Assembly (NCBI RefSeq): GCF_029027585.1
Contig: NZ_CP093397.1
Span: 2,035,405-2,099,404 of the forward strand
Source: Sulfurimonas sp.
Lineage (GTDB): Bacteria > Campylobacterota > Campylobacteria > Campylobacterales > Sulfurimonadaceae
Direction of reading: 5' to 3'
Length of the DNA: 64,000 nucleotides
The notes beneath the pieces are model-generated. The model saw only the letters and a program-made list of their open reading frames with translations, made no database searches and was not told where the DNA came from. Both the position numbers and the translations under genes were made by a program. Below are positions 49,704 to 56,747 of the stretch, one piece after another; the stretch's first letter is position 1; the number at the start of each line of letters is the position of its first letter.

Positions 49704-50057
49704 ATGTCATACACACCAAAAATACCAAAAGATGCAGTAATAGCAAGTGAAAATAGCTTTCTTTTTTTTTCCTCTATGTCATTTATTTTATATTTACTTT
49801 TAATTCTTAGTTTTTATTACTCAAAATTAGATGACTTTTGGATTGGAAACCGTATTTGGGCTTCTGGCAGTGCAATAGTATTTTTGTCAGTAGTTCAAAT
49901 TCGATTTTTTAATATCAAGTCTAATGCTAGTCCAGATAATAGAAATTTCAATTTAACAGACTTTAGAGGTTGGATATTAAATTTGGAAAAAATATATAGC
50001 TATATATGGATAATCGGTTTTATATTAATTGGTATCTCACGCTGGAATCAATGGTAA
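49704..50057 (+). CDS. Small membrane protein, unknown
   Basis: A 117-residue protein with three hydrophobic segments (about residues 19-38, 50-66 and 96-112). No family is recognised. GAAGGA precedes the ATG. It lies between the long hairpin and direct repeat 2, so it belongs to the inserted module but may be transcribed separately from the DUF4041 pair. Confidence 0.55.
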   Translation: MSYTPKIPKDAVIASENSFLFFSSMSFILYLLLILSFYYSKLDDFWIGNRIWASGSAIVFLSVVQIRFFNIKSNASPDNRNFNLTDFRGWILNLEKIYSYIWIIGFILIGISRWNQW

Positions 50058-50068
50058 AGTTTAGTATT

Positions 50069-50166
50069 AAGAAAAGATAAAATACTACTATCAACAAGAA
50101 ACTTCTATAAATGATGGTGGAATAGCTTTAGGACAAGCTTATTATCAAGTTATGAATAATAAAGAA
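50069..50166 (+). repeat. Direct repeat 2: copy of the hypF 3' end
   Basis: It matches 47320-47418 closely. The hypF frame stays open through it and ends QVMNNKEAF at a TAG (50173-50175), directly before a hairpin that looks like a gene-end terminator. This copy therefore looks like the original end of hypF, displaced when the module was inserted. Confidence 0.85.
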
Positions 50167-50175
50167 GCCTTCTAG

Positions 50176-50238
50176 TTCCATCTTTCCGAAGATGGAATGC
50201 CTATAAAATTAAAGAACTAAACCAGTTACACATTAGGA
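50176..50238 (+). repeat. Border repeat R, copy 1 (interrupted by IS copy 2)
   Basis: The hairpin CCATCTTTCCGAAGATGG (with TT and AA at its outer ends, 50176-50197), then AATGCCTATAAAATTAA and AGTTACAC. The other half of the repeat continues at 52011 beyond the insertion sequence (AGGAGCGGTGGAACAAGA). An uninterrupted copy is at 52791-52866. Confidence 0.7.
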
Positions 50239-52010
50239 GAGACTGTGAAATAACAACAGTTTATTTTACGGTCTCCAATGGGATGATTTTTTATCTTAAA
50301 ATTATAGCTTTTCTACTTTTAAATTTAAGCATAAAGTAAATTCTAAAAAAACAAACTACATATAATAAAGAGTTAGCTATATATTGAGCTATTTCTTCTT
50401 TTATGGAACTTATATCTCTATCTTTTAAAGCTATCATCAGTTTTTGAAATAGATTTATACCTATCAAATTTAAAAGTCTTTTAAAGTTATAGCTAAACAT
50501 GATAAGTGCATTTTCACCTGATACTTTTTCTTTGCCACGAACAAGATAATGATCCCAACCTAAAGTTCTTTTAATTGTTCCAAATGGATGTTCAACTATT
50601 GAACCTCTTTTTTTGACTATTACTTTAGATTCTTCAGTTTGCATCTTTTTATTATGTGCTTCTGTTATATACTCATGTTCCCATCTATATATTTGTTTAT
50701 ATGGTGCTTTTGTAGGTATACATTTATCTTTGAGAGGACAAGCTTTACATATTGCACTTGTACCTGTATAAATGAAATTAACTTTATCATTCTTTATTTG
50801 TGGTGCAATTCTTTTTTTTAGTTGATAATTATTAGGACATATATAGCAATCATTGTTATCATTGTAAATAAATTCATCTCTTGTAAATTTACCTTTGTCT
50901 TTTTGAACTTGTCTCATATTTGCTAAAGGAACAATAGCATTAATATTATCTTCACTACATTTTTTAAATTCTTTAGCACTATAATATCCTGTATCAGCTA
51001 CTATCTTTAGTTTATCTACTCCTAAATTTTCTTTAGTCTCTTTTGCCATCTTATGCAGTTGTGCTCTATCGCTACCTACTGTTGAAATATCAGTAGCTAC
51101 TATGAATTTAAATGAATCATCTACAACTATCTGTGAATTATATGCCATAAGGTTATGTGCAGGTTTTTTCATAAGAGAAGCATCTGAATCTGTTTTATTA
51201 TATTGAGTTTTACCCATCTCTTCTAAAAGTTTTAAGTTTTTAGATAACTCTTCTTGTTGATATTTTAGTTTTCTTAAATCTTTTGGTAGTTTATTAATGA
51301 TACTTGATGGTTGTTTCTCTTTATCTGCATACTCTAGTGATTTGAGATACTCTTCTATTTCAGTTTCAATTTTAGTTAAATCTTTATCCAGTGTCTTTTT
51401 CAATATTAGTTGATTTTTAGAGGCATTCGCTCTTAAAAATGCTCCATCAACAGCTTTTAATCCATCCCCTATTAAATCTATATTTTTACATAAAACTACA
51501 AACTCTTTAAATACTTGTTTTAGTGCTTTTGGATTCCTTGCTCTAAACTCTGATATAGTTCTATATGTTGGTTTTAAGTCTTGTGCTAGCCATATTAGTT
51601 CTAGGTTTCTTTTACACTCTTTTTCTAATGCTCTTGAACTTCTTATCTTATTTAGATAACCATAAATATATATTTTTAACAGTAGTTTAGGACTATAAGC
51701 TTTTTGTCCATCTGCTCTATCACTTTTTCTTGTATTTGAAAACTGCAGTTTAGTTAAGTCTAATAATTCTACATAAGAATCTATTGCTCTTACATTGTTA
51801 TCTTCATCTACATAATCATCAATACTTGGTGGAAATAATAATTGCTGATTTCTATTTAAACCTTGTTTATATAGTTCACTCATTAGTTGCCTTAAAAGCC
51901 TAAATACAGGGCTTTGTTTGGTGTTATTATACTGAAAAATTGATTTTAAATTGCTTGATTGGATGTGTTTATATGAATGAGACTGGAAATAGTAGTTATT
52001 TCACAGTCTC
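50239..52010 (-). mobile_element. IS1182-type insertion sequence, copy 2
   Basis: A 1772-bp element with the same perfect 16-bp terminal inverted repeats as copy 1 (50239-50254 and 51995-52010) and the same orientation. It is flanked on both sides by AGGA, a likely 4-bp target duplication. By comparison with the empty repeat at 52842-52857 (CACCTC-AGGA-GAGGTG), AGGA is exactly the loop of a hairpin, so the element went into the tip of a palindrome. Confidence 0.92.
50291..51883 (-). CDS. IS1182 family transposase, copy 2
   Basis: A 530-residue protein, the same as the product of 35942-37534 except for Ile instead of Val three residues from the end. Motifs are as in copy 1 (VDGAFLRANASK, VADTGYYSAKEF, SIVEHPFGTIKRTLGW). 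Intact. Confidence 0.93.
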   Translation of the reverse strand: MSELYKQGLNRNQQLLFPPSIDDYVDEDNNVRAIDSYVELLDLTKLQFSNTRKSDRADGQKAYSPKLLLKIYIYGYLNKIRSSRALEKECKRNLELIWLAQDLKPTYRTISEFRARNPKALKQVFKEFVVLCKNIDLIGDGLKAVDGAFLRANASKNQLILKKTLDKDLTKIETEIEEYLKSLEYADKEKQPSSIINKLPKDLRKLKYQQEELSKNLKLLEEMGKTQYNKTDSDASLMKKPAHNLMAYNSQIVVDDSFKFIVATDISTVGSDRAQLHKMAKETKENLGVDKLKIVADTGYYSAKEFKKCSEDNINAIVPLANMRQVQKDKGKFTRDEFIYNDNNDCYICPNNYQLKKRIAPQIKNDKVNFIYTGTSAICKACPLKDKCIPTKAPYKQIYRWEHEYITEAHNKKMQTEESKVIVKKRGSIVEHPFGTIKRTLGWDHYLVRGKEKVSGENALIMFSYNFKRLLNLIGINLFQKLMIALKDRDISSIKEEIAQYIANSLLYVVCFFRIYFMLKFKSRKAIILR

Positions 52011-52045
52011 AGGAGCGGTGGAACAAGAAAATAAGCAAGGACAAC

Positions 52046-52132
52046 ATGAAAAATCCAAATAGAAAAACAGTTTCAAAACTAGAAGTCTTACCAAATCTTG
52101 GAAAAGCTAAAAGTAGGTTTTTACTGGGTTAG
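52046..52132 (+). pseudogene. Truncated duplicate of the Cdd1-family gene
   Basis: From the ATG at 52046 the first 22 codons match the gene at 53604 (MKNPNRKTVSKLE, LPNLGKA), including its GGACAAC leader. The match then stops and the frame closes after 28 codons. It is a partial copy left by a duplication. Confidence 0.75.
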
Positions 52133-52186
52133 TAATTGTCTAGTTTATAGGGACATTCCACTATGATTATATCTTTCACTATATAG

Positions 52187-52720
52187 TTACTTACAGTATT
52201 TAAAATATCCTTTTGCAAAACGAGAATGAGAAGGGTTCTCTTTTAACTTAGTGGAAAACTTTTTGCACTTCATAGAATCAGGTGTTTTTTTAATATCTTT
52301 AAATTTTTCAGCTAGTTTCCCTATTATCTTATCAAATTCTTCTTTTTCAGCTGCTATTTCAGCATTTCTTGCAGCTTCTATTTTAGCATTGTTCTCAGCA
52401 GCCTTTCTTTTTGCTATGTTCTTAATCATATCGTCAGTATAGTTATGGTCTTTCTTAAGAACCTTCGCGATGCTATAATTATTTGATAAGAAGCAATCTG
52501 AGTCGTTAAGAACTTTCCTAGCTGAAGATAAAGCATTCATATTTAAAAATTTCTGAACGTAAGATAAAGATAGTTTAGACCTCTCGATATTAGATAAATA
52601 GTGAATTTCTAGGTTTTCTTTTGTTTCATAAACATATTCTAATATGGGTGTTCTTTTGCAAGAAGCATATATGTTGATTGACAACATAAGTGTAAAGATA
52701 CTAAGCGTAAGTTTTTTCAA
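52187..52720 (-). CDS. Exported protein, unknown
   Basis: A protein of about 177 residues with a signal peptide (LTLSIFTLMLSINIYAS) and a Cys immediately after it. The middle is a charged helix (IAKRKAAENNAKIEAARNAE), and four more Cys follow, so disulfides are possible. A TTG at 52720 with AAAGGA 6 nt upstream is the best start; an ATG at 52753 lacks a ribosome site. It lies between two border repeats and is not recognised. Confidence 0.55.
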   Translation of the reverse strand: MKKLTLSIFTLMLSINIYASCKRTPILEYVYETKENLEIHYLSNIERSKLSLSYVQKFLNMNALSSARKVLNDSDCFLSNNYSIAKVLKKDHNYTDDMIKNIAKRKAAENNAKIEAARNAEIAAEKEEFDKIIGKLAEKFKDIKKTPDSMKCKKFSTKLKENPSHSRFAKGYFKYCK

Positions 52721-52790
52721 TTTCAATCCTTTTATTCTAAATAGTATATACAATTAACAGTTAATATTTCTTTTTTTAGTTCTTTTATCG

Positions 52791-52866
52791 TTCCATCTTT
52801 CCGAAGATGGAATGCCTATGAAATTAAGGGTTAATTAGTTACACCTCAGGAGAGGTGAAACAAGAG
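52791..52866 (+). repeat. Border repeat R, copy 2 (uninterrupted)
   Basis: The hairpin CCATCTTTCCGAAGATGG (52793-52810), then AATGCCTATGAAATTAA, AGTTACACCTC, AGGA and GAGGTGAAACAAGA. CACCTC (52842-52847) and GAGGTG (52852-52857) form a second hairpin with loop AGGA. It is the intact form of the sequence split by IS copy 2. Confidence 0.75.
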
Positions 52867-52907
52867 ATAAGCTTGATGAAAGTTCACATTTATGTTAACA
52901 TTAGCTT

Positions 52908-53283
52908 ATGAAAGAAATTAAATTCTATAAAACATTATCAGGAAAAAGTCCTATTGAAGATTTTCTTGATTCATTGTCTTCAAAAGAAGCTCAAAAAGTT
53001 ACATGGGTTTTGAGTCTAATTGAAGATATGGACAATGTGTCTACTAAATTTTATAAAAGACTTAGTAATTGTGATGGAATTATAGAAATAAGAGCTCAAA
53101 TTGGTAAAAACAATTTTAGACTTTTAGGTTTTGAATATGATGGCATATTTGTTGTACTTACAAATAGCTTCAAAAAGACGGGGTGCCTCTTGAGGGTAAA
53201 GACCAAAAAGTTCCAAAGTTTGAAATTACTTTAGCTCAAAAAAGAAAAGATGAATATCTTTCACGAGGAGAATTACATGAGTG
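52908..53283 (+). pseudogene. higB: HigB/RelE-type toxin disrupted by a short insertion
   Basis: The frame from 52908 reads as a HigB-like (Gp49/DUF891) toxin: EIKFYKTLSGKSPIEDFLDS, IEIRAQIGKNNFRLLGFEYD and LTNSFKKT. There it meets GGGGTGCCTCTTGAGGGTAA at about 53180-53199, after which the expected end ([20 protein letters not shown]) continues in another frame to a stop at 53283 overlapping the antitoxin start. The toxin end is therefore lost while the antitoxin remains intact. Confidence 0.75.
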
Positions 53284-53552
53284 ATTTAAAAAAATATATT
53301 TTAAAAAGAAAAAAAAGTGATACTGAGTTTACTTTAAATTTTGATGATGGATATCAAGAGTTTAAAATAGGTGAAATGTTAAAACTTGCTAGAAAAGAAA
53401 CAGGTTTTACTCAAGAACAGATAGCGGAAGCAATGCATACAAAAAAATCTGCAATTTCTAGAATAGAAAATCATGCTCAAGATATTAGACTATCAACGCT
53501 TCAAGCTTTTGCTCATATAATGGGTAAAGAGCTAAAAATCCAACTAGTTTAA
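53277..53552 (+). CDS. higA: XRE-family antitoxin, HigA type
   Basis: A 91-residue protein with a helix-turn-helix ([35 protein letters not shown]). It follows and overlaps the HigB-type toxin, the usual toxin-first order of higBA. The ATG at 53277 has AGGAG 8 nt upstream; an earlier ATG at 53250 lies within the toxin gene and is less likely. It would bind the toxin and repress the pair. Confidence 0.85.
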   Translation: MSDLKKYILKRKKSDTEFTLNFDDGYQEFKIGEMLKLARKETGFTQEQIAEAMHTKKSAISRIENHAQDIRLSTLQAFAHIMGKELKIQLV

Positions 53553-53603
53553 AGGTGTACCAACAAGTTATTCGCCTGCGTGACCGTTACATAAAAGGAC
53601 AAC

Positions 53604-53891
53604 ATGAAAAATCCAAATAGAAAAACTGTTTCAAAACTAGAAGCCTTACCAAATCTTGGAAAAGCTATTAGTTCAGACCTAAGATTAATTGGTATATCTA
53701 AACCTCAAAATTTAATTGGAAAAAATCCTTTTGACTTGTACAATGAACTTTGTATAAAAAAAGGTGAACCTGTTGACCATTGTGTTATAGATGTCTTTAT
53801 GTCTGTAGTAGATTTTATGGAAGGTGGAGAACCACAACCATGGTGGACTTTTACACAAAAACGAAAACAAACTTTTAAAGAGGGAAAATAA
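53604..53891 (+). CDS. Cdd1-type helix-hairpin-helix protein
   Basis: A 95-residue protein resembling the pathogenicity-locus Cdd1 family: SKLEALPNLGKAISSDLRLI and GISKPQNLIGKNPFDLY form a helix-hairpin-helix, followed by CVIDVFMSVVDFMEGG and PWWTFTQKRK. The role is unknown; such genes are often carried on mobile DNA. AAAGGA precedes the start. It is 1 nt from the VOC gene, so they form a pair. Confidence 0.75.
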   Translation: MKNPNRKTVSKLEALPNLGKAISSDLRLIGISKPQNLIGKNPFDLYNELCIKKGEPVDHCVIDVFMSVVDFMEGGEPQPWWTFTQKRKQTFKEGK

Positions 53892-53892
53892 A

Positions 53893-54252
53893 ATGAATGT
53901 ACATGAAAAAATCAACTATGTTGAATTACCAGCTAAAGATCTTCAAGCTACAAAAACTTTTTTTACCAAAGTATTTGATTGGTCATTTGCAGATTATGGT
54001 TCTGAGTATATTGCATTTTCAAAAGAGGGACTTGATGGAGGATTTTATAAATCTAATCTGTCTTCATCAACAACAAATGGAAGTGCTTTAATCGTTTTTT
54101 ATAGTAATGATTTAAAAACTACTCAATCAAAAATTATAGATGCTGATGGTTCTATAATAAAACCAATATTTGAGTTCCCTGGTGGTCATAGGTTTCATTT
54201 TAGTGACCCTAATGGTAATGAATTTGCAGTTTGGTCAGACAAAGGTGCATAA
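53893..54252 (+). CDS. VOC (glyoxalase/bleomycin-resistance fold) protein
   Basis: A 119-residue protein with the VOC start NYVELPAKDLQATKTFFTKV and end HRFHFSDPNGNEFAVWSDKG. The GAGGGAAAATAAA leader favours the ATG at 53893 over one at 53824 inside the Cdd1-type gene. The substrate is not known. The stop lies in GCATAACAAGTTA, which resembles the start of an integron attC site. Confidence 0.85.
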   Translation: MNVHEKINYVELPAKDLQATKTFFTKVFDWSFADYGSEYIAFSKEGLDGGFYKSNLSSSTTNGSALIVFYSNDLKTTQSKIIDADGSIIKPIFEFPGGHRFHFSDPNGNEFAVWSDKGA

Positions 54253-54300
54253 CAAGTTACGACTTCAAATATTTCTCAACTAAACTTTAAAGGATAAAAA

Positions 54301-54819
54301 ATGCCAAGACCTAAAAATAAAGATGAACTTTTAGAACTAAGCAATAGTAATTTTAAGAAAATGTTTGAATTAATAGAGTCTTTTGGTGAAGAAGAAATCA
54401 TAAACGGTAAAATACCATTTGAAGATAGAGATAAAAATATAAGAGATATCTTAGCACATCTTCATCAATGGCACTTGATGATGTTAGATTGGCATAAAGT
54501 TGGAATGAGTAGAGAAAAACCCGATATTCCTGCAAAGGGTTATACTTTTAGAACTATTGCATCACTAAATCAAAAAATTTGGAAAAATTATCAAACAACC
54601 AAATATGATGAAATATTAAAGATGCTTGAAAAATCATTTTTAGAAGTTCAAGAAGTTATAAATAAATACAACGATGAAGAATTGTTTGAAAAAAAGAGAT
54701 ATAAATGGACAGGTACAACATCCTTAGCCTCTTATCTCATTTCAGCAACATCAAGTCACTATGATTGGGCAATGAAAAAACTTAAAAAGTATAAAAAAGC
54801 ACTAAAAATATACAAATAA
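54301..54819 (+). CDS. ClbS/DfsB (DUF1706) four-helix bundle protein
   Basis: A 172-residue protein with the family start PRPKNKDELLELSNSNFKKM, the DILAHLHQWHLMMLDWH helix, PAKGYTFRTIASLNQKIW and KRYKWTGTTSLASYLIS. ClbS protects colibactin producers by opening the cyclopropane warhead. Homologues in other bacteria are widespread and their targets mostly unknown, so a protective role is only a possibility here. Confidence 0.8.
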   Translation: MPRPKNKDELLELSNSNFKKMFELIESFGEEEIINGKIPFEDRDKNIRDILAHLHQWHLMMLDWHKVGMSREKPDIPAKGYTFRTIASLNQKIWKNYQTTKYDEILKMLEKSFLEVQEVINKYNDEELFEKKRYKWTGTTSLASYLISATSSHYDWAMKKLKKYKKALKIYK

Positions 54820-54843
54820 ACAAATAAACATATAAGGAAAATT

Positions 54844-55299
54844 ATGAGAGTAGAAGAGATTGAAGAAAAATTAATATATGGTATTTCAACAAGAACAAAA
54901 AATTCAAATGAAATGGATCCAAAAACTGCAAAAATAGGTGCTATATGGCAAAAATTTTATAGTACAGTAGAAGTAAATTATAAAGATGGTGAAAGAGTTT
55001 ACGGAATTTACTATAACTTTGAGTCAGATGCAAATGGTGAATTTGATGTACTAGCAGGGTATGAGATTTCAAATGAGAATTTAGACAAAATCACAATTCA
55101 AAAAGGTAAATATTTAGTGTTTCATAAAACACTCAAAGAAACTGATGATAATGCAAGAATACAAGCAGTCATAGAAACTTGGGGTAAAATTTGGAAGTAT
55201 TTTTCAAATGAAAACTCTCAATACAAAAGAGTTTATAAAACTGATTTTGAACACTATAAAGAGAAAAATGAAATAGAAATTTATATTTCAATAGAATAA
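54844..55299 (+). CDS. GyrI-like/effector-binding domain protein
   Basis: A 151-residue protein with the pattern of the AraC effector-binding (GyrI-like) fold: EKLIYGISTRTKN, IGAIWQKFYSTV, VYGIYYNFESDANGEFDVLA, GKYLVFHKTL, and a final EIYISIE strand. It has no DNA-binding part, so it is a stand-alone small-molecule binder. AAGGAAA precedes the ATG. It is the last gene of the run that starts with higBA. Confidence 0.75.
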   Translation: MRVEEIEEKLIYGISTRTKNSNEMDPKTAKIGAIWQKFYSTVEVNYKDGERVYGIYYNFESDANGEFDVLAGYEISNENLDKITIQKGKYLVFHKTLKETDDNARIQAVIETWGKIWKYFSNENSQYKRVYKTDFEHYKEKNEIEIYISIE

Positions 55300-55306
55300 G
55301 TACTTT

Positions 55307-55966
55307 CTATGCATAATAAAGAGCTTTAAGTATCTCTTTTTGTTTAGTCTTTTTATAATTAAATTTAAACTCAATCTCTTTTAAATAAAGAAAAAAGTTT
55401 TTATTTTCTATGCCTTTGTATTTTAGTATAGAGTCTTCAAAATAAAGCCAAAATTTTGTGATGATATTTTCTCTTTTTTGCGTTTTTGAGATTTTATTTA
55501 ACATCATGTATTTTGAAAACTCTTTAAAGTAGGCTTCCTCCGCTGCATCATCTAAAAACTGTTTTTTGTAAACATGTAGACTTGGCATAAGTAGATTAAA
55601 GACTTGGTTTTCAAAATGAAAAGTAATAAAATTATGAGCATCAAAAATATTTTCTTTTACTCTTTTTTTACTTTGTGGCAAATAAGTGTATTCATCATAT
55701 TCTATAACATTTTTATCTCTATATATATCTTCAAGAAAGTTAGCTATTAGCACTCTAAAAAGCTTAAATCTATTTGTTACAGTTATATAATTTAGTTTAG
55801 TTTTTTTTGTAGTTTCATTGGCTGTTAAGTCTTCACAAAAAGCGTCTATTAAGAGTAAATCTTTTTTTATTTTTTCCAATGAATACTTCTTTTTGCATCT
55901 AGAACACTTCACTTGTCCAGATTTTAAGTGATATAATTTTTTATTATTGCAGTAAATACAGTTCAT
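55307..55966 (-). CDS. Zinc-ribbon protein resembling the ends of IS1595-type transposases
   Basis: A 219-residue protein with an N-terminal zinc ribbon (CIYCNNKKLY, KCSRCKKKYS), a helix-turn-helix-like LNYITVTNRFKLFRVL and the closing YLKEIEFKFNYKKTKQKEIL, which recalls the end of ISXO2/IS1595 transposases. The central DDE catalytic block of those enzymes is not seen. It could be a domesticated or decayed transposase. The family call is tentative. It converges on the GyrI-like gene. Confidence 0.45.
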   Translation of the reverse strand: MNCIYCNNKKLYHLKSGQVKCSRCKKKYSLEKIKKDLLLIDAFCEDLTANETTKKTKLNYITVTNRFKLFRVLIANFLEDIYRDKNVIEYDEYTYLPQSKKRVKENIFDAHNFITFHFENQVFNLLMPSLHVYKKQFLDDAAEEAYFKEFSKYMMLNKISKTQKRENIITKFWLYFEDSILKYKGIENKNFFLYLKEIEFKFNYKKTKQKEILKALYYA

Positions 55967-56012
55967 AAAGACATTTTAACATAGTTTAGTCCTAAAACTA
56001 TATAAGAAAGCA

Positions 56013-56038
56013 TATAATTAACTTTACTTTTAATTATA
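56013..56038. promoter_or_regulatory. Inverted repeat upstream of the nickel permease, NikR-like
   Basis: TATAATT (56013-56019) and AATTATA (56032-56038) form a perfect inverted repeat with 12 bases between, 44 nt before the permease start. The early Helicobacter NikR consensus is the same two half-sites with an 11-base spacer. A GAATACTTATTC palindrome lies closer to the gene. Nickel control of the operon is plausible but not shown. Confidence 0.4.
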
Positions 56039-56081
56039 AAAATATAAAATATGAATACTTATTCGTTTAAGAGGAAATTTA

Positions 56082-56723
56082 ATGGAAAATTTTGGATTAT
56101 TACTCATCTTTTGGTATGGAATATTACACGCTTTTGGACCTGATCACCTAACTGCAATAGCAGACTTTTCAATAGGAAAAAGCAAAAAAAAGACTATGAC
56201 TATTACAACAATGTTTGCTATTGGTCATGGACTAGCACTTTTTATTTTTGCAAAGATATTAGATACTTATAATATAAGTGAAGTAATACTTGGTTATGGA
56301 GATACCATATCGGCATCTGTAATATTGATGATGGGAATTTATCTTTTATTTATGGTTTATAGTGACAGAATTCAGTTGAAAAAACATATTCATAATGGTC
56401 AAGAACATGTTCATATTTGGTTTGGTAAAGAACATAAACATGATAACCGTGATACATCATCAGCATTTACTATCGGTGTGTTAATGGGTGTTGGTGGAGT
56501 TAGAGGAATGCTTGTAACTCTTGGTATGCTTGAATCAGGAAGTGTTGATTTAGTAATGGTTGTAGCTTTTGCTCTTGGAGTAATGGTTATATTTGTAGGT
56601 TTTGGTAGTGTAATATTGTATATTAATAAAAATTTGTTAAACTCTAAAAAGAATTTAAAAAGAGTTTTTGCAACAGCAGGTTTAGTATCAGTTGTTGTCG
56701 GAACCAATATGATACTCGGATAG
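56082..56723 (+). CDS. Nickel/cobalt permease-like membrane protein
   Basis: A 213-residue protein with about six helices. Helix 1 carries HAFGPDHLTAIADFSIG, the metal-binding H-x4-DH signature of the NicO/UreH/RcnA-like carriers. A His-rich loop (HIHNGQEHVHIW, KEHKHD) separates the two halves, and helix 4 has GVGGVRGMLVTLGMLESG. Directly upstream of hypB, it most likely supplies nickel for the hydrogenase. Whether it imports or exports cannot be read from sequence. Confidence 0.82.
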   Translation: MENFGLLLIFWYGILHAFGPDHLTAIADFSIGKSKKKTMTITTMFAIGHGLALFIFAKILDTYNISEVILGYGDTISASVILMMGIYLLFMVYSDRIQLKKHIHNGQEHVHIWFGKEHKHDNRDTSSAFTIGVLMGVGGVRGMLVTLGMLESGSVDLVMVVAFALGVMVIFVGFGSVILYINKNLLNSKKNLKRVFATAGLVSVVVGTNMILG

Positions 56724-56747
56724 AAATGAAATTAAGGAATATAAATT

